Shown one piece after another: positions 36,801 to 49,380 of a stretch of DNA of 64,000 nt. The number at the start of each line of letters is the position of its first letter. Position 1 is the stretch's first letter. Below the pieces are notes generated by a model. That model had not been told where the DNA came from and made no database searches. It saw only the letters and a program-made list of their open reading frames with translations. Source of the stretch: Prinsepia uniflora (taxonomy: Eukaryota > Streptophyta > Magnoliopsida > Rosales > Rosaceae); NCBI GenBank assembly GCA_032719365.1, contig CM064861.1, positions 80,286,863 through 80,350,862 of the forward strand, written 5' to 3'. The translations under genes were made by a program, and so were the position numbers.

Positions 36801-37051
36801 TAACTTCTTCCTATAACGTCAGAATCGAGCGTGCCACCTGTCTATAAACTCGTGACGTCTCGAACTACGTCACAGTCATCGGTCAAATTCCATTTGACAG
36901 CCTGAATAAAAAGTCAACGATTCGCCCATTCTAGGGGTAAAATCGTCATTTCTCCTTGTTCATCCGTTAATCCTCGTCTAATCCCCGATTAGTCTCGCTA
37001 ATTCTTCATTAATTCTTAATTAATCCCACTAATTCGGAACGGGTCGTCACA
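33848..37051 (-). mobile_element. Solo LTR (3.2 kb), TSD AAGTG
   Basis: From TGTCAGGACCCGTCCC (33848) to GGGTCGTCACA (37051), with perfect AAGTG duplications at 33843-33847 and 37052-37056. It carries the intron-like segment (34030-35554, longest of the set), a GGGNCTCNNNCCC hairpin array and the usual GACAGGCGGCACG-type block near 36655. ORFs inside are not protein-like. Confidence 0.92.
34898..35340 (-). repeat. Array of GGGYCTCNNRCCC hairpin units
   Basis: About a dozen units spaced 25-35 bp. Variants include GGGTCTCATACCC, GGGCCTCAAGCCC, GGGCCTCCAGCCC, GGACTTTCAGTCC and GGACTCCAAGTCC. Pairing is kept by matched changes at two stem positions. Confidence 0.85.
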
Positions 37052-37770
37052 AAGTGAGCCTATACTCCGACCCGGTAGTTTGAGTCGTAGGCCTATGGTA
37101 TGTGGATGTGGGATTAAAGAGTAGAAATGTTAATGTGGTCATGAATATATTGATGGTTATAAGGTTTCTATGATTGTGAAACATTAAGATAAATTAAAAA
37201 TGTGAAGAAGAAAGATTATATATGTTAGTAACATGGTGATCCTATGATGTCATATATATGATGTAATGTTATTAATAGTTGATTTTGTGAGATGTTAAGT
37301 ATGTGCAGTTTATTGTGTTTTTTGTGGTGTTACTTACGTAATGAAAACATAATTATACGTGAATTATGATAACATGGAAACTTATGGATATTAGACAATA
37401 GTAATATGTTTGGTGTACCTAGACTTCTATGATAAGGTATGTTAAACAGAAGAGTTAAGGAACTATGAGTTTGTCAAAAAGTTTATTAATAGAAATAATG
37501 TCGACTACATAGGTAATTGAGTTGGTAAATGTAATGTCGATGACGTTAACAATAGAAGTAAAACCCCAATTAAGGTCAAATTAGAAATTTTCACTACTTT
37601 TCAGAGTTAATGGGCTAGACGTGGGCGGTACCCCACAAGAGTGGATACCATTTGGTTAATTTAAAGGTATGAGTAAGGATAAAATGAATAATAACCCTTG
37701 TCTGACAAGGGTTGTCAGACAAGAGCAGGACCGACTCAATTTTCATGGAAATTTGGAATGGGTCCTGTCA
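37052..37770 (+). mobile_element. Repeat unit and 3' end of a plus-strand LTR relic
   Basis: The first 60 bp complete the 33590 tandem array; the next 500 bp are AT-rich and unrecognised. 37697-37770 matches the 3' end of the large LTR: hairpin CTTGTCTGACAA-GGG-TTGTCAGACAAG (37697-37723), 'gagcaggacc', then GGAATGGGTCCTGTCA ending at 37770. Confidence 0.6.
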
Positions 37771-39564
<1,794 letters not shown>

Positions 39565-42500
39565 TCCAGGCTCAAGAGTTCATGTCGTGCGGTGGCATCG
39601 ACTAGTTGGTCTATCTTTGGTAGAGGGAAGCTATCTTTTGAACATGCCTTGTTTAGATCTGTGAAGTCAATGCACATTCGCCAAGCTCTTGAGGGTTTCG
39701 TGACCAAGGCCACCCAAATGGCATAAACTGCCTTCCGAAAACGGTGTATGGTGTTGAGCTTGACTATCTCTACCTTTATTGACTCTATCCTCTCTGTGTC
39801 GTATATGCATCATTTCTTCTCAACTAGCTTGTAGGAAGAATCGATGTTGAGACGGTGGTAGATGACATCAGTAGATATGCTGGGAATGTTAGTGTACGAC
39901 CAAGAAAACACCTTAGAGTTGTCTTTCAAAAACTTGAGTAGCTCAGATATCATGTTTGGTGAAATGGTGGTTCCAATTTTTACCTTTCAGTCGGAGAAGT
40001 TATGGGAGAGCACGATCTTTTCGACTTCCTCAATAGGTTGCAGGTGTGGTGTGGTCGAGTGGTCCTTGGGCCCTCGATTGGTCATTCTTGTATTTTTTGT
40101 GCAACCTAAGGGTCAATGGGGTTGGCCTCGAGAGTTAACTAGGTGACGGTCAATGTTTTCTTCGGTGGAGCGATGGGTGTTACTAAGTTACACGTTCTTG
40201 CCATCATCTGGTCTCTGCAAACTTGGCCAATACCCATGGAAGTGAGAAATTTGACCAGAAGTAGATGAGTGGATACTACTACTTTGAGCAGGTTGATTAC
40301 TTATCTTCCTAGGATAACGTTATAGACAGTCTGATAGTTTACTATTAGGAAAGGTGTGAGTACCATTTCTCATTTTAGAATTGCCCCCACTAAGAGAGAA
40401 AGAGTGACATCGTCAAGTGGTACAATTGAGTCCCTAGTAAAGTTGAAGAATGGCTTGCGGGATTGATCGGGGTGAGACTCCGGGATGCCTAGCTGCATGT
40501 ATTCCTCCATGAAGATGACATTGACGGAGCTGCAAGTATCGACTGTGGCCTTTCCAACATCGAAGTTTGAGATTTACGCTTGGATGATAATTGGATCATC
40601 ATGTAAGTAGACAAAGACACTCATCCCCTCCTCTGAAAATATGATGGGCTCCCAGCCAAATTTTTTTGCCTTCTTGGCTCGTCCGTCTTCAATGCTGAAG
40701 ACTTATTGGTTCTATTTGGAGGCACATACGAAATTCTTCTTGGCTCGGTTCGAGATCAAAGGGGATGAGATGCAAGGTCCTCTAGTGATCGTGTTGATTT
40801 GTGGATTTCATACCAGAGGTGGTGCATGCTAAAGGGACTGGTTGATTTTTCCTACTCTGACCAAGGCTTCGACCAAGAGCCCGAATGCTACGCACTGGTC
40901 GATATTATGGTCATTGTACTTGTGGCATGGGTAGTATGTTCATGTTTTCTTGCTTTGTTTTCCAATCGCGAGTGCCCAATTAGGTTTAGGGATCATGTGT
41001 TCAAAATTTATCAAGAGATTCGCATAGTAAATGTTCAAGATGGTGTATATTTTGTACTTCGAGCGAGGAAAAAATTTGTCACCATTGTTTGGTTTCATCA
41101 TGGCAATTCTGCCCTTAATGTGAACTTTGATAGTGGGGGTTCTTAGCCTTCCTCCGCAGACTTGTACGATTTGTTGTTGTTGGACTAATCCTTTCTATAA
41201 CGACCCCCCCTCCCCCATAATTATACTTCGCTCGTTGGTTGGACACTGCTCAATGGTCCATTGTTGGCCCTGCCCGCTTGTCTGGTATGTTTGAACCGAG
41301 CCATGTTGGGGTGACTATTATGTTCTAGCTGAAGAGGCCTCTACCTTGTGGTTCTGCATTTCGACCTTCGCATGTATGGCTGCATGTTTTATTATCTCAG
41401 TATAATTGGACAAACCCTGGGTATGAGCAGCATACCAAAAAGGAGATTCTCTAAAGTGAATCGTAAAGGCTGTGAACAATGTCTTCTCATCAGTTTCAGG
41501 GCATTGAGAGTACTCGTGGCTGAATCTGGACTTATACTTCTATAATGGCTCGTTGTCCTCTTGCTTCAACTTGAAGAGGTCTTCCGTTTAGAACAAACGA
41601 TCGGTCTAAATCATAACTTAGTTATGGAAAGTTGCATGGAGTTATTCAAAAGAGTTTATGGTTGCAGCCTTGAGTCTATAGAACCAATTGATTGTTACCT
41701 CGATTAACGTAGAGCTAAAGATCAGACACCGTGTCTCGTCTAAGAGATTTTTGAAGGCTATGCTCAACTGATAGTTGTTTTGATGGGTGCTGGGGTCTCC
41801 ATGTCTAGTGTAATGTGGGATCTTCAGAGACTTGATCTCATGGTCGTGTCTAAATTGATTGATCCTATCCATGAATAGTCCATATCTTATTTTTCCCGAC
41901 GCTTGCATGGTTGAGTGCTTTATCTTGGCCTCCAAGGTTCTCACTCGTTCTAGTAGGTGTTGGATGAGTGGGTAGCTTGATACGATTTTGGAGCCTCTCG
42001 ATCGATGGACTGAGATCGCTTAGTATGTTTTCTTAGGGACAACCAATGAAGAACCTCTTGTTGGTTACCGCAAGGGTCGTTCAGCTTCAGGGTCTCTCGA
42101 TCTCTGATCCTAGGTTGTTTAGTGTTTCTTTGAGAAAATTATCCAAGTAGTACCTCCTGGTGGCTGCCATGAGGATGGGCTCGGTCCCTGGGCCTAAGCT
42201 GCTCGGTGTTTCTTCAGAAAGACGATATTGGTGGTGCCTCTTGGTCCATGTTCCCCCTCGAGTGCTGCTAATCAACTTCACGGAGAACTGACTGGGTTGT
42301 GCACTAGTTTTTTTTTGGGAAGAATCAATGCCTTCTGACTCCATGATGGCAATCAAAGGAAAAAAATGTGAGGGATACCCTAACTGGTCGATAACCAAGA
42401 ACGAAAACTGAGCGGTCCATGTTGCTGTTATCTAGTGAGCTATTGTCCTGGTTGGCCAAGAAGTGAAACCCTTGTCTCGGGGGTAAGTCAATTGCATCAG

Positions 42501-43060
42501 GTTAAGTGGGGATTGGTCTCTCTGAGATCCCATGCTCAGGGCTTCTCGGGCATCTTGGTAGATCCTGGTATCGGCTTAGGCCTTGCTAGGTATGATAAGT
42601 AGCTGAGAGGCTTAATTGATTGGTTCAGCGGGTGCCTTGAACTCGATGAGCAGTGAGTTCGGCCTATAGTGCCCTCAGCGGAATGGCTACTTCAGTGTAT
42701 TGCTTGTCGGGAACTTGCCACATGAACTCAGCATATGCGCCTTTAGATTTCATCTTGGCCATGTAACTTTGTAGTTTTTCGATTACTTATAAGAAATTGG
42801 GAGAGTTATCTTTCTTTATCTCGGACCCTTGTCTAGTGTTATCTCGTTGTCCCCCTGGTCGCTTAGCGTGTTTTCTATGTTGGTCAGGGGTGTTCTCGGC
42901 TCGGTAGACCAATGGACAGACTTGGTCTGAATTCTCACAGACGGTACTAAACTATTGGAGTACAAAATGTTCCAACTTCGGATTACGTCTTGTCTAATGA
43001 CCGAACATCACGTGTACTTCTTCGAGCATGTTGATTAGGAAGAGATGTGGGTCATTTGTT
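39565..43060 (-). pseudogene. Ty3/Gypsy gag-protease-RT relic
   Basis: Minus-strand order is gag, zinc knuckle, protease, RT. Gag (about 41944-41642) has HEIKSLKIPHYTRHGDPSTH and ETRCLIFSSTL, typical of plant Gypsy Gag. A knuckle-like CHKYNDHNIDQC lies near 40900. The protease region (about 40560-40300) reads ISNFDVGKATVDTCSSVNV, where the catalytic D-T-G has become D-T-C, and ends FLIVNYQTVYNVILG. The RT start (39713-39565) reads RMCIDFTDLNKACSKDSFPL, then stops at the LTR fragment, before the YxDD region. The 42850-43060 stretch resembles the leader upstream of gag. In-frame stops are many, so it is inactive. It is unrelated in orientation to the Transposase_28-like relic. Confidence 0.85.
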
Positions 43061-45831
43061 AAGGATAAGCACCAATGTGGTGGGAGCGTAAAGTTCTTCG
43101 GCAACAAGTTAGTAAATTTGTTCCAAAAAAGTAAGAGTAAGTGACAATTTTGACAGAGTAATAGTAAATAGTGAATAATAATTATCTCATTGGAAAATGT
43201 GCACCCATTTTTTATGGATATTTGATGTGGTCTTGATAAATAGTTTTTATGTCGGATAAATACATTTCCGTTTGGGTGCTGACATGTGATATCTAGATAT
43301 TTAGTAAGAATGTGTCAACGTGTCATCCCATATTTAAGCCATTGCTAAGATTGTTTAGATTTTGTGGGCTTGGTGGAAGTTGTCTCTCCAACTATTTAGT
43401 TGTTCTCGGCATATAGCTCTTCTTTAGTATTTGAATTTTAGGTATATAGTTCAATGAGTCTAATCTAATAAGGTATTAACACATGAATTTGAATTATGAC
43501 AAATCTGTACTCTAAATTTGTCCTATTTACAATATATTGCAACCTATATATATGGTAATGTATTAATTAAAGATATGGGAATGTAAGATGACTGGCATTG
43601 AAGTGAACATGGCAACCACTACCAGCAAGTTGCAAAGAAAGTGTATTAGAATGTGATTTTACTTCGATACTATTATGTACGCCCCATCAAATGTCAAGTC
43701 AAACAAAATCAAAGAATTGAACAAAATAATATTTCAGAGGGTTCCCTACAATTAAAATAATCGACAAACAGCATCTGTTTATATTACCTTTACACATGTA
43801 AAGTAGATAAAAAAAATTGTTACTTGGTCGTCTGAAGTATAAATATTAGTGCAAGGACTTAAATTAGTTATATTATAGTCTGATGAAATCCGTTTTTATT
43901 TTGTAAAAAAAAATTACAAGTTTGATTCACATTGAAAACGTTGATGAGAGTCATGGAATTAGGTTGACTCCAATTCGATTGCAAATTTGGGGACGCATCA
44001 ACCCTAACAAACCCTCGCCAATGAAGTGAAAATTTCCCTATCAAATATGTAATCGATACCATGAACCAAAAATCATATACAGTATTAAGTTTGAGAATTT
44101 GTCTTCCAAAAAAACTATGTGAAAGTTAATTATTTAATGTAGAGAAGATTTTTTATGTCTTGGAAATGAACAAGTGAATGTGTGAAGAAAAGTAACTATG
44201 TTGAGTCAATCTTTCAAAATTCAAGTGATAACAAAGTTACGACTTCTGTGGCAACTAGCTAGTCACTCATTACATCCTTTTTTTTTTTTAAAGTAAATTT
44301 TGAAATTAAAAACCAATAAAAAACCACAAATGTTCTTTAAATTACTTTTAAAAAAGGATTTTGACCGAGATTACAAAGCCATTGCTTTCATCTTGTACAC
44401 AGGCACATAGTGATTATACAAAATTATAATTACGTGGTATGATTATTAACTTATTTGTAATAATATAACTATATAAAGTGATCATGATATTGCACTATTC
44501 TATAATTTAATGTGGATACGAAGAATTTGAACCCGTATTGTATTTGGACTAGTTGAAGCTGAGAAAGTGTGATAATAAGGACATTTTTTACGGTGTTTTA
44601 AATTTTGGGTATATATCAAATTGGATAAAAAAAATATCTTCAGTAACTGTCCTAAATGTGAACTTAAAGACTAAATTATGGTCTCTAACCAAAAGCATCC
44701 ACGTCATACTTGCTAAATTTTTAGACAAATTTAATTTAAAATGACTGAAAAGTTATGAATAGTTAGTTAGTTTTTATAGCTTCCAAAATGAGACTCTTTA
44801 TATTTTTATCAACTTTTAATATTAAGTTCGTTTTTTCAAATTTGAATATATATCAATATAATTTTTCTACAACAGTTAGTTTTAACGTAGTTTTTTAATA
44901 GTTAAATTATATATGTCGATTTTTGATGCAAAATCAATTCAGCCCATAATTCGGGTAATTTACTACATGCTAATTTTTTTAACGGTTCAAATAGATAAAT
45001 TCATTTTAATGGTTCAGTACATGGCTAAGAACCCAGGACCAAAAAAAAAGGAAGATTCGTTTTCTTTTCTTTAAATTTTTGGATAGCCCAGCAAAGTTTA
45101 GAGCTTATGGATGAAATGATGATGAGTTTTGAGAATGAAGGAGAAAATCTGAGAAGAAGAGAGGATTAAGAGGATAAAGAAGAAAAGAGAAAGAAAAGAA
45201 ATGAAAAAATAGCTAGTGATAGGCAGCTCATTACTAATAATTAGACTCAATGGAAAAATTAAATTATACGTTAAAATTTAACTAGTGTGCTGCAGGCACA
45301 TTTTGATGTTAAATTTAGTTAAATTTGGTTACTCAACTTCAGATACCGAAAGGTCATCTAAATATAGTTAGCAGTTTGGGATCTCCTAATTAGTGTGTCT
45401 TGACACTTTGCTTTTTCATGCAGCTTTATTGCTCAAATTCCATGCAGCTTTGAAAAAATGAGACAAAACATTTTTTTTTCATCTTCTTTATCTTCAGAGG
45501 ATCACGTTAGTATTATTCAAAATTTTTTTCTATGTTTAAATAATTAATAACAAAAAAATTCAATTAATTTTAAATAATTAACCAATTTAAAGATTATTAT
45601 TCAAAATTTTCAAAATTTAAAATTAATTTATTATAAAAATATATATATTAAATACCAAAACAAATACAAACATAGGACTAAAAAATACAAACATAAAAGT
45701 AAAAAAAAAAATACAAATATAAGACTAAAAAATATAAAATAACAAACATAAGATTCAAAGTAGGAAATCTTGAGATAGAAAATCTCGAGAATCAATTGGT
45801 ATTTACATGTGACAAATTATCTTATTAAAAA

Positions 45832-45906
45832 TATACTATTTTTTATTTTAAAATAAATGATAAAAATTATACTATTTTTTAATTTTAAAATAAATGATAA
45901 AAATTT
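45832..45906. repeat. Two-copy tandem repeat, about 37 bp
   Basis: 'atactattttttattttaaa' plus 'ataaatgataaaaatt' occurs twice head to tail, differing by about one base. Confidence 0.85.
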
Positions 45907-46527
45907 AAATTTCATGAGCTTACATGGGATAAAAAAATCTTATACAAAATATTTTTATTTCATCACGTATCTAAAAACTAGTTACAATATGAATTTATTA
46001 AACTTAAAGATATATTAAAGATTTATAAAATATTAAACGAAATGTAGTATAGTCATTAACTACTATAGACGATAAAATATAACCATATAATATTTAGCGT
46101 CTTAAATTCATATCATCCTTTAAAAGCCTATCGTTAGAGATGACCTCAAATAAAAATTGAAGATGTTGCCGGGCCCTCAATCCTCATTCTGTCTTTCTTA
46201 GATACTTGGCAAAGTACAAATGAGCTTCGACGCACTTGATTGTGATTGAAAGACACCAGCCTAGCTTGTAGATATCTATCATATTCATCTTTTTAAATGC
46301 TACCACTTTTTTCAAGCAAATTTTATATTTGTGAGTGGGAAAATGGTGCAAGGAATAACGCCAACCAAAACTTGACGAGAGTGGCCACTTAAAACTATTG
46401 TATACGTACGTACCATTCACACTAATAATTTAGGTGTCAATCAATCAGTTTTGTTCTCACAGCATGTTACTGTTTCCTAACTAGTCCAGAGAGGAAACAT
46501 CTTTATGCATATCTAGATTAATGGTGT

Positions 46528-46566
46528 TTCATTTCTCTCTTTTGCTTTCATTTCTCTCTTTTGCTT
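46528..46566. repeat. Two-copy 20-bp tandem repeat
   Basis: TTCATTTCTCTCTTTTGCTT occurs twice in a row. Confidence 0.85.
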
Positions 46567-46756
46567 AAAATTAAATTAGGTAACTCCCTAGTATATAGAA
46601 CGAAGAAATAAAATTAAAAAACTGCTTAAGTTGAAAGTAAAAAATGAATGATTCATGTGGAAAATTTCTCAAATTCAATCCTCACAAAATTAAAAACCAT
46701 TCCCCTTTACAACTACCTTTAAAATAAATTGAGTTATCAAGAACTTTTAACTGCTT

Positions 46757-46949
46757 GTGATCTATATCACATTGGGATAAACCCAAGCTTTCTTGGGTGC
46801 ATGCAATATTCCCATACCTAATTAAAATTTCCCAAACCTTTTTGGGTATGTAATATATTCCCCATATACCTAATTGTGATCTATCATATTGGGGTAAGCC
46901 TGCGCTTTCTTGGGTGCATGCAATCTTCCCATACCTAAGTGAAATTTGT
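46757..46949. repeat. Diverged duplication, period about 120 bp
   Basis: Two copies, from 46757 and from 46876, share GTGATCTAT, 'attggg.taa', CTTTCTTGGGTGCATGCAAT and CTTCCCATACCTAA-like text. Confidence 0.75.
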
Positions 46950-48074
46950 TAGGGTCAGAAAATGAAAATGTGGTTTAGAGCTGCAAAAGCAAGTTCCTAG
47001 AACCGAGGAAGATCCAAATGGCTTTATAAAATATGATTAATAAATTCTTTTTGGCATGGTTTTGTATAATTACTTGCCTAATTGAATCATTAGAGTTGTT
47101 AAGTAGATACTCGTCACAAAGACGTACCCATCTTCAACATTTTCCAAACCCTGAAAAGTGGTCATAATAATAATATTCTGCGCCTGCGGCCATTGATAAA
47201 ATATTATTAACCCTAATTCTAATTAATAGAGGGGGATCAAGTGGGGGTAAACAATGGTTATTGTCGGTCCCAATGACAAGCTAGAATAATACTCAAATTT
47301 GGGAAAGAGACGGAGGGAGAGGCTTATTTTCCTTTTTTTTTTTTTTTTTTTTTTAAATGACATCACCAACCAAAATCAAAGCTTGCACTTGGATTGTGAT
47401 TAGCGAGAGATATGGGGCAGTGCCCAACTTGCATATGTATGCAGTATTTTTAACTTAAAACAACTCCTTTCAAGTTCATCTGGCGAAATTTTGCTTGGGA
47501 GATTAAAATTTGAGGGTATTAATTTTCTTTTTTAATGGTATTGTAAAAGGAAAAAGATCTGAATAATTATTCATAAAATTAGTGATTTTTGTAGGGATGA
47601 CATTAATGAGGAAAGCCAGGTTAGGATCTTAATTAATTAGTACATCCATCACCATACCCACTAAAACGTTATCCCTCATACCCGTATTCATCCAATTACT
47701 CCTATCCAATATTATCCATATCCACATCCACATCCACATCCGTCCAGTATTGGTACATCGATAATCGATATCCTCTCAAATAGGCGCGCCGTTCTATAAA
47801 AAAAAATTAATATATATTTTTTCTTAATGTAGGTTTAAAATTAAATTTAAATTCTAAAACAATTAGGAAGGTGCCTGAACTTCTTTTCCTCATATGTATA
47901 TACTTCACGACACACGACACAATAAGCGAGCATTATGCCATTTTTAGTTATAGATGACAGTGTAAATTAAAATTGTCATCTTATTCTAAAAAATAACAGT
48001 TTTTGTTAAAACTATGATTTATGGTCCTGTAAAAGTGTTAATTGCCTTTTTTTTTTTTTTTATTATTTTGGGAA

Positions 48075-48113
48075 CTAATAGACAACCCTTTTTTATTTAC
48101 GGTTGTCTATTAG
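48075..48113. repeat. Perfect 13-bp inverted repeat
   Basis: CTAATAGACAACC (48075-48087) and GGTTGTCTATTAG (48101-48113) are exact reverse complements around a 13-bp T-rich spacer. Similar hairpins are common in subterminal regions of plant CACTA or other DNA transposons, but no transposon ends were identified. Confidence 0.8.
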
Positions 48114-48750
48114 AGTCTTTTGGAAGAGGAGGAAATAAACATTTGCAAAGTAGTGAAGGCGGCAACTGAATTTTGAGAAGGAAAAACCGCGAGTCACTTT
48201 TCATCATTTAAAAAAAAAAGACAGGGGAAACCGCGAGTCGTTGTTATTGAAGGGTTCGAATTGAACACCACTACAACAGTAACGAAAGGGGATCGAAGTA
48301 TCAGACCACATCGACCATGGAGATTCAATTGAGAGGTTCAATCATCATGCCATCTTCAAAAAGTCTACCTTTTCATTGATCGAGAACAAACCCCTGCGAA
48401 TGAATGGTCGTTGTCTTCAATAAGACCGTGAAAGGAGAAGCACAAAATCGACGACGCTGAGGGTTTGTTTCCCTATTATCAATGGCTCTTTCATTAATTA
48501 GTTCTCTTCTTGGAAAATTAATCTTGAAATTAGGGTTTTTCTTTTTTGAATTGAGGATTTTCTGCTTGTTTTATCGCACCAGCGTTTAGTTCTTTCTTAC
48601 TTTGATTGGTCAAATGAATTCAATCCATGGATTTGATTTTGTAGATTATGCTTACATGGTGATTTTATATGTGTTCATCCCCTAGATGTAGATTATGCTT
48701 CCTTTGCTTTCCCTTTCCTCCACATATCTGTGATCGTAACATGTATTGCT

Positions 48751-48829
48751 GTCAGTGGCTCCTTTGATTCCTATGTCAGTGGCTCCTTCGACTCCAAGTT
48801 TGCAGTCCTTCTCCTCTCTGACGTTTATG
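48751..48829 (+). pseudogene. Hydrolase exon with 24-nt internal duplication
   Basis: Reads VSGSFDSYVSGSFDSKF then AVLLLSDVYG and ends at a GTACGT donor (48830). Functional relatives have a single YVSGSPDSK block. Here GTCAGTGGCTCCTT is duplicated in frame with a 24-nt period (48751 and 48775). Confidence 0.8.
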
Positions 48830-49380
48830 GTACGTGCCCACCACTTCAAGAATCTATATCTGTCCTTTTGTTTAGTGTATTATTGTTTTGTTTTGGTTTA
48901 TTTTATGTTATTTTCATAATTGTGTTTATGTGGTCTGAAATTCTGTATTCATTTCGGTTTAATGGTATTGATTCTTAGCCTATGGATGTGAATGGATACT
49001 CTGAGTTTGTTTGGTTGACTGATTGAGTCGTGGTTGGATGAATCAGCGTGTATATGGCATTTTCCTTCCTACCTTGCTTTTCTGGATTATCATTTTTCCT
49101 TTCGTCATTTTCAAATTTGATAATCTTAGCTTAGATGATGCTCAATTTGGTCATGAAAATGTGTACTTACGATTGATTTTTTTATATATCAAATCATTAT
49201 TTTGGCCTCTTTTTTCTTTCTTATTTGTTTTCCATTCTACTGTATACGTGTGTCCTGGTGATTGCTGTTTTCATTTCTCTCTGGTGCCACCTGTGTATGT
49301 CATTTTCCTCCGCCAATTAACAAAGATCGGTCCTCTTAATAACATAGATTATTGATACTTGATTATTCAAACCATCTATC

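Larger units (their letters stand above)
43061..48740. other. AT-rich region, no gene recognised
   Basis: Strongly A/T-rich, with poly-T tracts (for example 47333-47354, 48047-48061) and only short ORFs. The ORF at 46184-46420 on minus (78 codons) matches nothing I recognise. The left few hundred bases may hold the 5' LTR of the minus-strand Gypsy relic. The 48240-48740 part could be 5' flank or lost first exon of the hydrolase pseudogene, but no matching exon was found. Confidence 0.5.

Noticed and set aside
41203..41216. C-rich run 'ccccccctccccc' as a regulatory or G-quadruplex site
   Set aside because: Single short run inside a decayed gag-pol region; not enough G-tracts for a quadruplex.
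48730..48978. Single-exon gene of 82 codons
   Set aside because: The frame runs through the GTACGT donor of a hydrolase exon; codons after 48829 are intron.
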